Source: Tistrella mobilis KA081020-065 (GTDB lineage Bacteria > Pseudomonadota > Alphaproteobacteria > Tistrellales > Tistrellaceae). Taken from it: a stretch of DNA of 64,000 nt. The notes beneath the pieces are model-generated. The model made no database searches, was not told the DNA's origin, and saw nothing but the letters and a program-made list of their open reading frames with translations. Location of the stretch: NCBI RefSeq assembly GCF_000264455.2, contig NC_017957.2:248001-312000 (forward strand), in the 5' to 3' direction. A program made the position numbers and the translations under genes. This document shows positions 57,340 to 64,000 of this stretch, piece by piece (the first letter of the stretch is position 1; the number at the start of each line of letters is the position of its first letter).

Positions 57340-58451
57340 TGCCCCCCACCGACTGCGGCGGCAGCCCTGACCTCGGCGCCGTCGCGCAGAAGATGGGCAC
57401 CGAGGGAGACCACGGCGTCGCCCGGCTGCACCCCTGCAAGCACCGCGGTTTCGCTGCCCAGCCGCACCAGGCGGACGGGGCGGAACTGCACGGTGGAGGC
57501 GGCGGGATCGAAGACCCAGACGCCGGTTTTCCGCCCGTCGTCGAGCACGGCGCCGAGTGGTACTTCGACCTCTGCTTCGGCCGGGCGGCCGGCGATGCGG
57601 ATGGTCACCGTCGCACCCAGCGGTGCCGCCGCGGCCTCGCCCTCCAGCACATAGCGTGCCTCATAAGTGCGGGTCAGGGGATCGGCGGCGTTGGAGAGCT
57701 GACGGAGCTGCGCCCGATAGCGATGTGCCCCGTCGCCGTAGAGCGTGGCCTCCGCCACCGAGCCGATCGCGGGGCGGACCGTTTCCGGCAGGGCGACCAC
57801 GGCTTCGCGCGGCCCCGACCAGGCAAGGCGGATCACCGTCTGGCCGGCCGGGACCACCTGTCCCGGCTCGCCCAGCGTTTCGACCACGGTTCCGTCGGCT
57901 TCGGCGACCAGCACGGCATAGGCTGCTTCGTTTTCGGCCACACGGGCCTCGGCTTCTGCCGCGGCAAGCCGGGCGGCCGCGCTGTCCAGGGCGGCTTTGG
58001 CCTGGTCATAGCGCTGCGGGCTGGCGGCCAGGCCGTTCTTCACCAGGTTGGCATAGCGCCGCTCGTCGGCCTTCGCCTGAACGAAGACCGCGCGGGCCGC
58101 CGCCGCGGCATTGCGCCGGGCGGCCAGGGCAAGCTGAAGATCGCTGTCGTCGATCCGCATCAGCGGCTGGCCGGCCGTCACCGCCTCGCCGGTATTCACC
58201 AGGCGTTCGATGATCTTGCCGGGCACGCGAAAGCCCGGATTGCTCTGCACCCGCGCGCCGATCACGCCGGTGAAGCCACGCTCGGATCCGCCGACCACCC
58301 GGGCCGTCGCCAGCCTGACGGTCGGCGGATCCTGCCGCGGGTCGTTCACGGCCGCGGCCTCGTCTGCGCGCAGGGACAGGGCCGCGAAGCCGGCCACCCC
58401 TGCCCCTGCAACCGCCAGCCCCCAAAGTGCAGCCCGGAATTTTGCCGTCAT
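57336..58451 (-). CDS. RND periplasmic adaptor subunit (membrane fusion protein)
   Basis: A 371-residue adaptor. An N-terminal hydrophobic segment (about residues 6-25) precedes a barrel-sandwich domain with FRVPGKIIERLVNTGEAVTAGQ split over two stretches and PLMRIDDSDLQLALA. A coiled-coil hairpin (about 110-175) and ADGTVVETLGEPGQVV then follow. I chose ATG 58451; ATG 58481 is possible. A GTG at 58514 in the same frame is unlikely because it would lie across the palindrome at 58484-58508. The stop overlaps the RND start (ATGA). Confidence 0.88.
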   Translation of the reverse strand: MTAKFRAALWGLAVAGAGVAGFAALSLRADEAAAVNDPRQDPPTVRLATARVVGGSERGFTGVIGARVQSNPGFRVPGKIIERLVNTGEAVTAGQPLMRIDDSDLQLALAARRNAAAAARAVFVQAKADERRYANLVKNGLAASPQRYDQAKAALDSAAARLAAAEAEARVAENEAAYAVLVAEADGTVVETLGEPGQVVPAGQTVIRLAWSGPREAVVALPETVRPAIGSVAEATLYGDGAHRYRAQLRQLSNAADPLTRTYEARYVLEGEAAAAPLGATVTIRIAGRPAEAEVEVPLGAVLDDGRKTGVWVFDPAASTVQFRPVRLVRLGSETAVLAGVQPGDAVVSLGAHLLRDGAEVRAAAAVGGGQ

Positions 58452-58483
58452 GCCCGGTGTCCCCGTCCGAATAGATTGCATAC

Positions 58484-58508
58484 GACCGCTATATAGGTTA
58501 TAGATGTC
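58484..58508. promoter_or_regulatory. 25-bp imperfect palindrome, probable TetR operator
   Basis: GACnnCTATA (58484-58493) and TATAGnnGTC (58499-58508) are inverted copies around five bases; only two positions in each arm fail to match. It lies between the divergent adaptor and TetR genes and contains several TATA-like -10 candidates. A bound repressor would block both directions. Confidence 0.6.
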
Positions 58509-58539
58509 GAACACAATCTAAAAAAGACGGAGAATGGCA

Positions 58540-59115
58540 ATGCGCGTCAGCCGGGCTCAGGCCGTGGAAAACCGGGAAAACGTCATCAATGTCGCCAGCC
58601 GCCTGTTCCGCGAACACGGTTTCGACGGCATCGGTCTCAAGGATCTGATGAAGGGCGCCGGGCTGACCCAGGGCGCCTTCTACAAGCAGTTTGCCTCGAA
58701 AGAGGACCTGGCGGCCCAGGCCTCCCGGCGGGCGTTCGAGAGCGTCTCCCACCGCTGGTCGGATGCCCTGGCGGCAGCGCCGGAGGATCCCTTCACGGCG
58801 GCCGTCGCCTTCTACCTGAGTGCGGAGCATTGCGACGAGACCCCGGACGGCTGTCCGATCGCGGCCTTGGGCACCGATGCCGCCAGACAGGGCAGCACCG
58901 TCAGGGCATCGTTCGAGGAGGGGATCAGAGAGCGTCTCGACAACCTTCGCCGCCTGATGGGCGCGGATGAGAGCGCGGGCGCGGAAGACGCGGCGATGGC
59001 CGCGCTGTCGACCATGGTGGGCGCGCTGATCCTGTCGCGCGTCGTGAATGACCCCGATCTGTCGAAGCGTTTCCTGGATGCCGCCGCCGCCAGCCTGACC
59101 CGCGATCGCGGATGA
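58540..59115 (+). CDS. TetR/AcrR-family repressor divergent from the RND pump
   Basis: A 191-residue TetR regulator. HTH: NRENVINVASRLFREHGFDG, then IGLKDLMKGAGLTQGAFYKQ and FASKEDL (about residues 10-55). The C-terminal domain contains CDETPDGCPIAALG, typical of the AcrR/NemR-like group with conserved cysteines that may sense electrophiles or oxidants. I chose ATG 58540 because GGAG stands at the right distance; ATG 58534 is two codons upstream. It is followed after 46 bp by an SDR gene. Confidence 0.86.
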   Translation: MRVSRAQAVENRENVINVASRLFREHGFDGIGLKDLMKGAGLTQGAFYKQFASKEDLAAQASRRAFESVSHRWSDALAAAPEDPFTAAVAFYLSAEHCDETPDGCPIAALGTDAARQGSTVRASFEEGIRERLDNLRRLMGADESAGAEDAAMAALSTMVGALILSRVVNDPDLSKRFLDAAAASLTRDRG

Positions 59116-59161
59116 CCCCGCCCGGCGTCGGTCGCCGGGCCAGCAGAAAGATGTCGTACCC

Positions 59162-59977
59162 ATGAACAAAGTCAGTGCCGGCGTCGCCCTGGTGACGGGG
59201 GCATCCTCGGGCATCGGCTATGCGACGGCCGCCGCCCTGCTGCAGGCGGGATACCGTGTCTACGGCACCAGCCGCAGGACCCCCGCCGCCGGCCCGGCGG
59301 GGGTTGCCATGCGCACCGCCGATGTCCGGGATGATGCCTCGGTGGCGCGGCTGATCGGGGATGTGCTGGCAGAGGCCGGCCGGATCGATCTGCTGGTCAA
59401 CAATGCCGGCATCGGCGTGACCGGCGGGGCGGAAGAATCGTCGGTCGCCCAGGCCCAGGCCCTGTTCGACGTGAATGTCTTCGGGCCCATGCGGGTGATC
59501 CGGGCGGCGCTGCCGGCGATGCGCCAGCAGGGGGCCGGGCGGATCGTCAACATCAGCTCCATCCTGGGCGTGATCCCCGCCCCCTACAACGCCATCTATG
59601 CGGCGAGCAAGCACGCCATCGAGGGCTATTCCGAATCGCTCGATCACGAGCTGCGCGGCTTCGGCATCCGGGTGGTGCTGATCGAACCCGCCTATACCAG
59701 CACCGGCTTCGATGCCCATGGCATGACCCCGGATCAGCCGCTTGCGATCTATGACGAGGTGCGGGCGCAGGCCGAACGGCTGATGCAGAGGGGCGTGACG
59801 GCGGGCGATGCCCCCGAGATCGTGGCGCAGACCGTGCTGAAGGCCGCCCGGGCCGCCACCCCGAAGCTGCGCTACACCGCCGGAAAGATGGCGGGCCGGG
59901 TGCGGCTGCTCCGCCGGTTCGTGCCGGAATCAGCCTTCGACAAAAGCCTGCGCAAACAGGCGGGCCTGCCGGCCTGA
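59162..59977 (+). CDS. SDR-family oxidoreductase
   Basis: A 271-residue classical SDR with TGASSGIGYATA (cofactor), LLVNNAGIGVTGG, ISSILGV (serine), YAASKHAIEGYSE (Tyr and Lys). The NADP-favouring arginines are in GTSRRTP. The longer C-terminus (KLRYTAGKMAGRVRLLRRFV) is typical of the retinol dehydrogenase/DltE-like group. It is on the same strand as the preceding TetR and probably cotranscribed; the substrate is unknown. Confidence 0.86.
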   Translation: MNKVSAGVALVTGASSGIGYATAAALLQAGYRVYGTSRRTPAAGPAGVAMRTADVRDDASVARLIGDVLAEAGRIDLLVNNAGIGVTGGAEESSVAQAQALFDVNVFGPMRVIRAALPAMRQQGAGRIVNISSILGVIPAPYNAIYAASKHAIEGYSESLDHELRGFGIRVVLIEPAYTSTGFDAHGMTPDQPLAIYDEVRAQAERLMQRGVTAGDAPEIVAQTVLKAARAATPKLRYTAGKMAGRVRLLRRFVPESAFDKSLRKQAGLPA

Positions 59978-59994
59978 CCGCGCCTGCCCCACCG

Positions 59995-60915
59995 TCAGAC
60001 GCCGAAGACCAGCGATCGATGCGCGCCCACCCCCGCCCGCACGCCCGAGGCGAGGGCCAGACTGGCATTGTGCATGGGAAAGGCGATGTCGCCCGCGGCA
60101 TAGACGCCCGGCACCGAGGTGAGGCCCCAGTCGTCGGTCGCGATCCAGGGGCCGGTCGGGCCGGTTTCGGTGCGGCAGCCCAGCATGCCGGGCAGGGGGG
60201 TGGTGAAGGCGGGTTCGGGGGCGACGAACAGGCCGGTCATCGGCAGCTCGCGGCCGTCGGCAAGGCGGATGCCGGCAAGGCCGGGGGCCGGGCCCAGCAG
60301 CTCCGCCACCGGCACCGTCTCGATCGTCACCCCGGCCGCGGCCAGGCGGGCGGCGGTTTCGGCATCGGGGGCGGGGATGGCGTCCAGCAGCAGCGTCGTC
60401 GGCCCCCAATCGGTGAAGAGCAGCGCATGCGCCGCCATGTCGGGGCGGGTGGCGAGCACGCCGAGCGGCCCGCCCGCCGTTTCATAGCCATGGCAATAGG
60501 GGCAGTGCAGCACGCCATGGCCCCAGCGGTCGGCCAGCGCCGCGGCCAGCTTGCGGCCGGTCCCGGCGCCGGGCATGGCGTCGGCCAGGCCATGGGCCAG
60601 GATCAGCCGGGCGGCGGTCATCTCGCGGCCATCGGCCAGCTGCACCAGAAAGCCGTCGCTGGTGGCCGCCGCTGTCGCTACCTCGCCGCCGATCAGCGTC
60701 GCCGCCGGATAGGTGGCAAGCTGGGCGCGGGCCTCGCCCAGAATCGCGGCAGGGCTGCGGCCATCCTGCCCGGGCATGCCGTGCAGCGCGGGCGAGAACC
60801 GGTTGCGCGGCTGGCCGGCATCGATCACCGCCACCTGTCGCCGCGCCCGGGCCAGCTGCATCGCCGCCGCCAGCCCCGCAAAGCTGCCACCGACCACGAT
60901 TGCGTCGAAGTGCAT
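59995..60915 (-). CDS. Thioredoxin-reductase-like FAD/NAD(P)-dependent oxidoreductase
   Basis: A 306-residue two-domain flavoprotein. FAD-binding GGSFAGLAAAMQLARAR starts the protein, a redox pair lies in HCPYCHGYE, and the late FAD motif is GVYAAGDIAFPMHNASLA. The central NAD(P) segment is degenerate (GPLGVLATRPDMAAHALLF without a clear GxGxxA). The length matches thioredoxin reductase-like oxidases and the TRi/DTi group rather than classical TrxB. It is divergent from an Rrf2 regulator with a palindrome in the gap. Confidence 0.85.
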   Translation of the reverse strand: MHFDAIVVGGSFAGLAAAMQLARARRQVAVIDAGQPRNRFSPALHGMPGQDGRSPAAILGEARAQLATYPAATLIGGEVATAAATSDGFLVQLADGREMTAARLILAHGLADAMPGAGTGRKLAAALADRWGHGVLHCPYCHGYETAGGPLGVLATRPDMAAHALLFTDWGPTTLLLDAIPAPDAETAARLAAAGVTIETVPVAELLGPAPGLAGIRLADGRELPMTGLFVAPEPAFTTPLPGMLGCRTETGPTGPWIATDDWGLTSVPGVYAAGDIAFPMHNASLALASGVRAGVGAHRSLVFGV

Positions 60916-60928
60916 GGATCTCTCCTGA

Positions 60929-60953
60929 TTACGTATCGTTCGAAGTTACGTAA
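60929..60953. promoter_or_regulatory. Inverted repeat between flavoprotein and Rrf2 genes
   Basis: TTACGTA (60929-60935) and TACGTAA (60947-60953) are perfect inverted seven-base arms around 11 bases that include a TTCGAA palindrome. It lies 14 bp upstream of the flavoprotein ATG on the minus strand and 125 bp before the Rrf2 start. This would suit repression of the flavoprotein gene by the Rrf2 protein. Confidence 0.6.
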
Positions 60954-61077
60954 CTTTAGGAGTGGCGTGTCCAGCCCGTCAAGACTCATGTCGCTTCCGC
61001 TCTTGCGTGACGGGGCTGCATGATGGGATGAAGGGATCGGAGCCTGCCTGCCACCCTTGACCACCCGGACCCACGCG

Positions 61078-61569
61078 ATGAGATCCGACAGCCGCCTGTC
61101 GCGCATGCTGCATGTGCTGATCCACATGAACCGCCATGACGGCCCGATGACCTCGGACGCCATCGCGGCGATGCTGTCGACCAATCCGGTGGTGGTGCGC
61201 CGGACCATGGCGGGCCTGCGCGAAGCCGGCCATGTGCGCTCGGAAAAGGGCCATGGCGGCGGCTGGACCCTGGCCCGGCCGCTGGCCGACATCACGCTTC
61301 TGGATGTGCACCGGGCGGTGGGCGACCCTGCCATCTTCGCGATCGGCCTTGCCCACGACAACCCGGACTGTCTGGTGGAGCAGGCGGTGGATGCGGCGCT
61401 GGCGGGCGCGCTGGCCGAGGCCGAGGCGGTGCTGCGCGCCCGGCTGGCGGCGGTGACGCTTCAGGATCTGGCGCAGGATTTCGAGCGGCGGCTGGCGGAT
61501 ATCGGGCTGGCGGGGCCGGCCTGCCCCGTAGAAACCTCTCCGGTAGAAATCTCCCCGGTCGAGGGCTGA
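61078..61569 (+). CDS. Rrf2-family transcriptional regulator
   Basis: A 163-residue Rrf2 winged-helix regulator: SRLSRMLHVLIHMNRHDGPM, then MTSDAIAAMLSTNPVVVRRTM and KGHGGGWTLARPLADITLLD. The three-cysteine iron-sulfur cluster site of IscR/NsrR is missing; one cysteine remains in NPDCLVEQAV, as in YwnA/CymR-like members that sense by thiol oxidation or partners. I chose ATG 61078, where the family begins; TTG 61057 is in frame. The C-terminus ends in short imperfect repeats (VETSPVEISPVE). Confidence 0.86.
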   Translation: MRSDSRLSRMLHVLIHMNRHDGPMTSDAIAAMLSTNPVVVRRTMAGLREAGHVRSEKGHGGGWTLARPLADITLLDVHRAVGDPAIFAIGLAHDNPDCLVEQAVDAALAGALAEAEAVLRARLAAVTLQDLAQDFERRLADIGLAGPACPVETSPVEISPVEG

Positions 61570-61582
61570 GGCCGGGCCGCGG

Positions 61583-62317
61583 TCAGAGCAGCGGGATCAC
61601 CATCAGCGTCGTGCAGACCGCATTCGCCAGCATGCCGGCCGCCGCCATCGCCGCCATGTCGCCGCCGCGGGGGGCGGCATGGGCCACGCCGATCGCATGG
61701 CTGGTGAGGCCGAGGGTGAAGCCGGTGACGCGGTCGTCGTCGCGCAGGCCCGCCAGACGGGTCAGCGCCAGCCGCGCCAGCAGCGGGGTGACCATCGCCC
61801 CGAACAGCCCGTTGCCCAGAATGCCGAGCATGGTGACGTCCATGGTGCTGCCCAGGCTTTGTGCCAGCGGGATCGCGACCGGCGCCGTGACCGCGCGCAG
61901 GCCCAGCCCCAACTGGTCGGGCAGGGGCAGGCCCAGCAGCGGGCCGATCAGGAAGATGCCGAGGAACGAGGTGGCGCCGCCGGCGATCGTGCCCGCCACC
62001 AGCGGCCGCCAGACCGCGCGCAGATAGACCCGCATCCGCCAGAGCGGCACGGCCATGGCCGCGGTCGCCGGCAGCAGGGCGGCCGATAGCGGCGTGGTCG
62101 CACGGCCGTAATCCCCGATCGGAAGATCGATCGCCGTCAGCACGCCGATGATCAGCACCGCCGCGGTCAGCACCGGGGTCAGAAAGGCCGAGCCCCGCGC
62201 CGCCGCCCATAACCGCCGCGCCGCGGCCCAGGCCGCGAAGGTGAGCGCCAGCAGCGCCACCCCCTGCCAGGAGAGCGCCCGCGCCCAGGCCAGAAGCTCG
62301 GTGACGGGATCAGTCAT
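61583..62317 (-). CDS. lrgB: LrgB-family membrane protein
   Basis: A 244-residue inner-membrane protein with about seven helices, LrgB/CidB family. Typical parts are TPLSAALLPATAAMAVPL, SVTAPVAIP-like AVTAPVAIPLAQSLG, and GLTSHAIGVAHAA near the end. LrgAB has been linked to murein hydrolase control and, in other organisms, to pyruvate or glycolate transport. The start overlaps the lrgA-like gene by 8 bp, so the two are coupled. Confidence 0.88.
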   Translation of the reverse strand: MTDPVTELLAWARALSWQGVALLALTFAAWAAARRLWAAARGSAFLTPVLTAAVLIIGVLTAIDLPIGDYGRATTPLSAALLPATAAMAVPLWRMRVYLRAVWRPLVAGTIAGGATSFLGIFLIGPLLGLPLPDQLGLGLRAVTAPVAIPLAQSLGSTMDVTMLGILGNGLFGAMVTPLLARLALTRLAGLRDDDRVTGFTLGLTSHAIGVAHAAPRGGDMAAMAAAGMLANAVCTTLMVIPLL

Positions 62318-62717
62318 GGCCGCGCGCCCCGCGCTCCGCCGCCGGGATCGGCGGCTGCCGCCTCAGGCGGGTGAACACCACGACCGTCACCGCCACCGTG
62401 ACCGGCAAGGTCAGGGCGATCGCGGCCACCAGCCCCGGCAGCCGCCCGGGATCGTCCACCATCGCCTGCAGGGCCCGGGTGGCGGGCGGGATCAGGAACA
62501 GCCCCAGCAGCGGCAGCAGAACATCCCCGGCGGCTTCTATTGGCCGCCGCGCGACGGGCACCCAGGCCAGCACCGCCAGCACGATCGGCACCGCCAGAAT
62601 CTGCCCCGGCAGCCCGATCCCGGTTACCGCCGACAGCCAGCTGCCGGCCATGCAGGCCAGAACGAACCCGACCATTCCGACGCAGACCGCGCCGGCCTTC
62701 TTCCACCCCGTCGCCAT
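62310..62717 (-). CDS. lrgA: LrgA/CidA-family membrane protein
   Basis: A 135-residue inner-membrane protein with four predicted helices in the LrgA/CidA holin-like family. The pattern GIGLPGQILAVPIVLAVLAW followed by GDVLLPLLGLFLIPPATRAL is characteristic. I chose ATG 62717 with AAGG before it; ATG 62729 is four codons upstream. It is transcribed before lrgB. Together they form an LrgAB pair, acting in glycolate/pyruvate movement or in cell-lysis control; the sequence does not decide which. Confidence 0.82.
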   Translation of the reverse strand: MATGWKKAGAVCVGMVGFVLACMAGSWLSAVTGIGLPGQILAVPIVLAVLAWVPVARRPIEAAGDVLLPLLGLFLIPPATRALQAMVDDPGRLPGLVAAIALTLPVTVAVTVVVFTRLRRQPPIPAAERGARGHD

Positions 62718-62789
62718 GGAACCCTTCACGATGCTGTGCGTGGCGGCGGGCAGTATGCATCAGGGGTGGGGGAAGGGGTAATGCGGTTG

Positions 62790-64000
62790 TCATCTCCCGG
62801 CCCTTGCGGCAGAGAGGCTGCGCCCCGTGCCGGGCATGAAGACCGTTCCCGAGAAACAGAGGGTGGCGATGACGACGCAGAACCAGCCGGGCGACAGGTA
62901 CGGTGTCATGACGGCATACAGGCCCGAAACCGCAAAGATGCCCAGATTGAGCAGGCTGGCGTGATAGGAATTGATCGTGCTGCGCCACCGTTCGGAGAGA
63001 TGGTTCAGACGTGCGTGATGAAGCGGCCCCGCGGCCCCGTAGCCGAAGGCCCAGGGTGTCCCCGCAACTGCCAGAAGACAGGGTGAGCCCGCGGGCAGGG
63101 CGAAGAGGGCGATGCCGATGGCCGAGGCGGCAGCAAGGGCCGGCAGCGCCCGGCCTGGCCAGCGCCGTTCAAGGGTATGGCCGCAGAGATTGCCGATGAT
63201 GACGACAAACCCGAACCATGCCGCGATGAGACCCGCCCCCGCGGTCGTGATCGGCAGGCTGCGGGCCGCGACATTGGCCACGATGGCGCCGAAGCCGGCG
63301 GCACATCCCAGCCACAGAAAGCTGGTCGCAAGACCGGACCGCACGCCTGGCGTTCGCAGCGCGGCGCCATGCGTGGCGAAGAAGGATGCCGGACGCCCCC
63401 GCTTGCCCGGCGGGCACAGGGCGACCACCCCGATGGCGCAGAGAAACGCCGTCGCGCCAAGGGCATGGTAGGCATGTTGCCAGCCTATGCCGCTCGCCAT
63501 CCAGCCCGCCACGACCGGTGTGATCACGAAAGACGCCATCAGCCCGACAAAGACCCTGGCGAGCCGCCGGCCGATCTCATCGGGCGGTGCCTGGTCGGCG
63601 ACGATGGTCAAGGCGTTCGGCTGGATGATCGCGGCGCTGCACCCCGCCAGTCCCGACAGCCAGACCGCGATGGTGAGGCTGCCGCAATGCGGCAGGACCG
63701 AGAGCGTGACGGCCTGACCGAGAAGGCCGGCCGTCAGCATCCGTTTCCGCCCCAGGCGGTCGGCGAGGGGGCCTGCGGCAAGTGCGACCGCCGCGTAGAC
63801 CAGACCATAGGCGGCGGGAAGAAGCGCGATGCGGCTGGACGGCACGCCGAAATGGGCGCCCATCACGGTCATCATCGGCCCGGCGACGACTTCCGCCGAG
63901 CCGATGATGAACAGGCAGACCCACAGAACCGCGAACCAGGCGCCTGTGCCGCTGCTTCCCTGGCCTCTGCTTCCCTGGCCGCCTTTCAAGGCACTGGTCG
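62790..64000 (-). CDS. MFS transporter, start at or beyond the right edge
   Basis: A major facilitator of about 400 residues with 12 helices. The loop 2-3 motif is GPLADRLGRKRMLTAGLLG, and helix 4-5 has NALTIVADQAPPDEIGRRLA. Relatives include drug exporters and the YtbD/AraJ type. A TTG at 63989 could start the protein, but the frame is open to the window edge, so the 5' end is uncertain. The N-terminal 16 residues are a Gly/Ser/Gln-rich low-complexity stretch. It is 72 bp from the lrgA start region and on the same strand. Confidence 0.82.
   Translation of the reverse strand, partial: TSALKGGQGSRGQGSSGTGAWFAVLWVCLFIIGSAEVVAGPMMTVMGAHFGVPSSRIALLPAAYGLVYAAVALAAGPLADRLGRKRMLTAGLLGQAVTLSVLPHCGSLTIAVWLSGLAGCSAAIIQPNALTIVADQAPPDEIGRRLARVFVGLMASFVITPVVAGWMASGIGWQHAYHALGATAFLCAIGVVALCPPGKRGRPASFFATHGAALRTPGVRSGLATSFLWLGCAAGFGAIVANVAARSLPITTAGAGLIAAWFGFVVIIGNLCGHTLERRWPGRALPALAAASAIGIALFALPAGSPCLLAVAGTPWAFGYGAAGPLHHARLNHLSERWRSTINSYHASLLNLGIFAVSGLYAVMTPYLSPGWFCVVIATLCFSGTVFMPGTGRSLSAARAGR

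Noticed and set aside
54409-57654. A 1081-codon open frame on the plus strand
   Set aside because: It is antisense to the RND transporter and adaptor genes and shows shadow composition (His, Arg, Gln, Asp, Gly) without any domain.

Overview
The window is dense, high-GC DNA (GTG and TTG starts, many ATGA/GTGA overlaps) from a metabolically versatile bacterium. The set of ChvE/GguAB-type sugar uptake next to a divergent GbpR-type LysR regulator, the oxidative L-arabinose/D-galactose genes, TRAP and Liv-type transporters and MocR regulators suggests an alphaproteobacterium, probably of the Rhodospirillales/Azospirillum-Tistrella sort. That placement is an inference; there is no rRNA or marker gene to fix it.

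Layout. 1-3275 (+): a 5'-truncated membrane-anchored SRPBCC protein followed by otsB and otsA for trehalose synthesis. 3367-8027 (-): a degradative HMG-CoA reductase and a complete TRAP transporter, with a divergent MocR regulator (8219-9616), read here as a mevalonate uptake and catabolism unit. An array of 66-bp hairpin repeats separates the binding-protein gene from the permease genes. 9852-22085: an AraC regulator divergent from a ten-gene operon coding for a complete Liv-type ABC transporter, two SCP-x-like thiolases, two acyl-CoA ligases and an SDR. This is the least explained functional unit in the window.

22216-29765 is the disturbed part. It holds two near-identical copies of a RHH antitoxin, one followed by an intact ParE/RelE-like toxin and one by a toxin with an internal deletion. 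Each copy is followed by a fragment of the 3' end of a zinc alcohol dehydrogenase whose intact gene lies 5 kb away, beyond a 1552-residue hybrid histidine kinase. A diverged relic of the same antitoxin leader, joined to an IS5-like transposase tail, sits at 9675-9858, so both ends of the Liv/thiolase region touch remains of the same toxin-antitoxin family.

29865-45736 (-) is a 16-kb sugar block: a galactofuranose-type ABC transporter (ytfQRT-yjfF), galactose mutarotase, SMP-30 lactonase, a frameshifted 2-oxoglutarate semialdehyde dehydrogenase, a Gfo/Idh aldose dehydrogenase, an IlvD/Edd aldonate dehydratase, a GguC/AraD1 protein, and gguB-gguA-chvE. A divergent gbpR-like regulator follows. 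Together they import aldoses and take them by the non-phosphorylative route toward 2-oxoglutarate, apart from the broken dehydrogenase.

47016-64000 holds smaller units: a CopD-like membrane protein, a quinone oxidoreductase with its LysR regulator, a broken AbrB/PIN toxin-antitoxin pair, a TetR/O-methyltransferase/MFS group, an RND efflux pump framed by two TetR regulators, an SDR, a thioredoxin-reductase-like flavoprotein divergent from an Rrf2 regulator, lrgA-lrgB, and an MFS exporter running to the right edge. I saw no rRNA, tRNA or CRISPR array.
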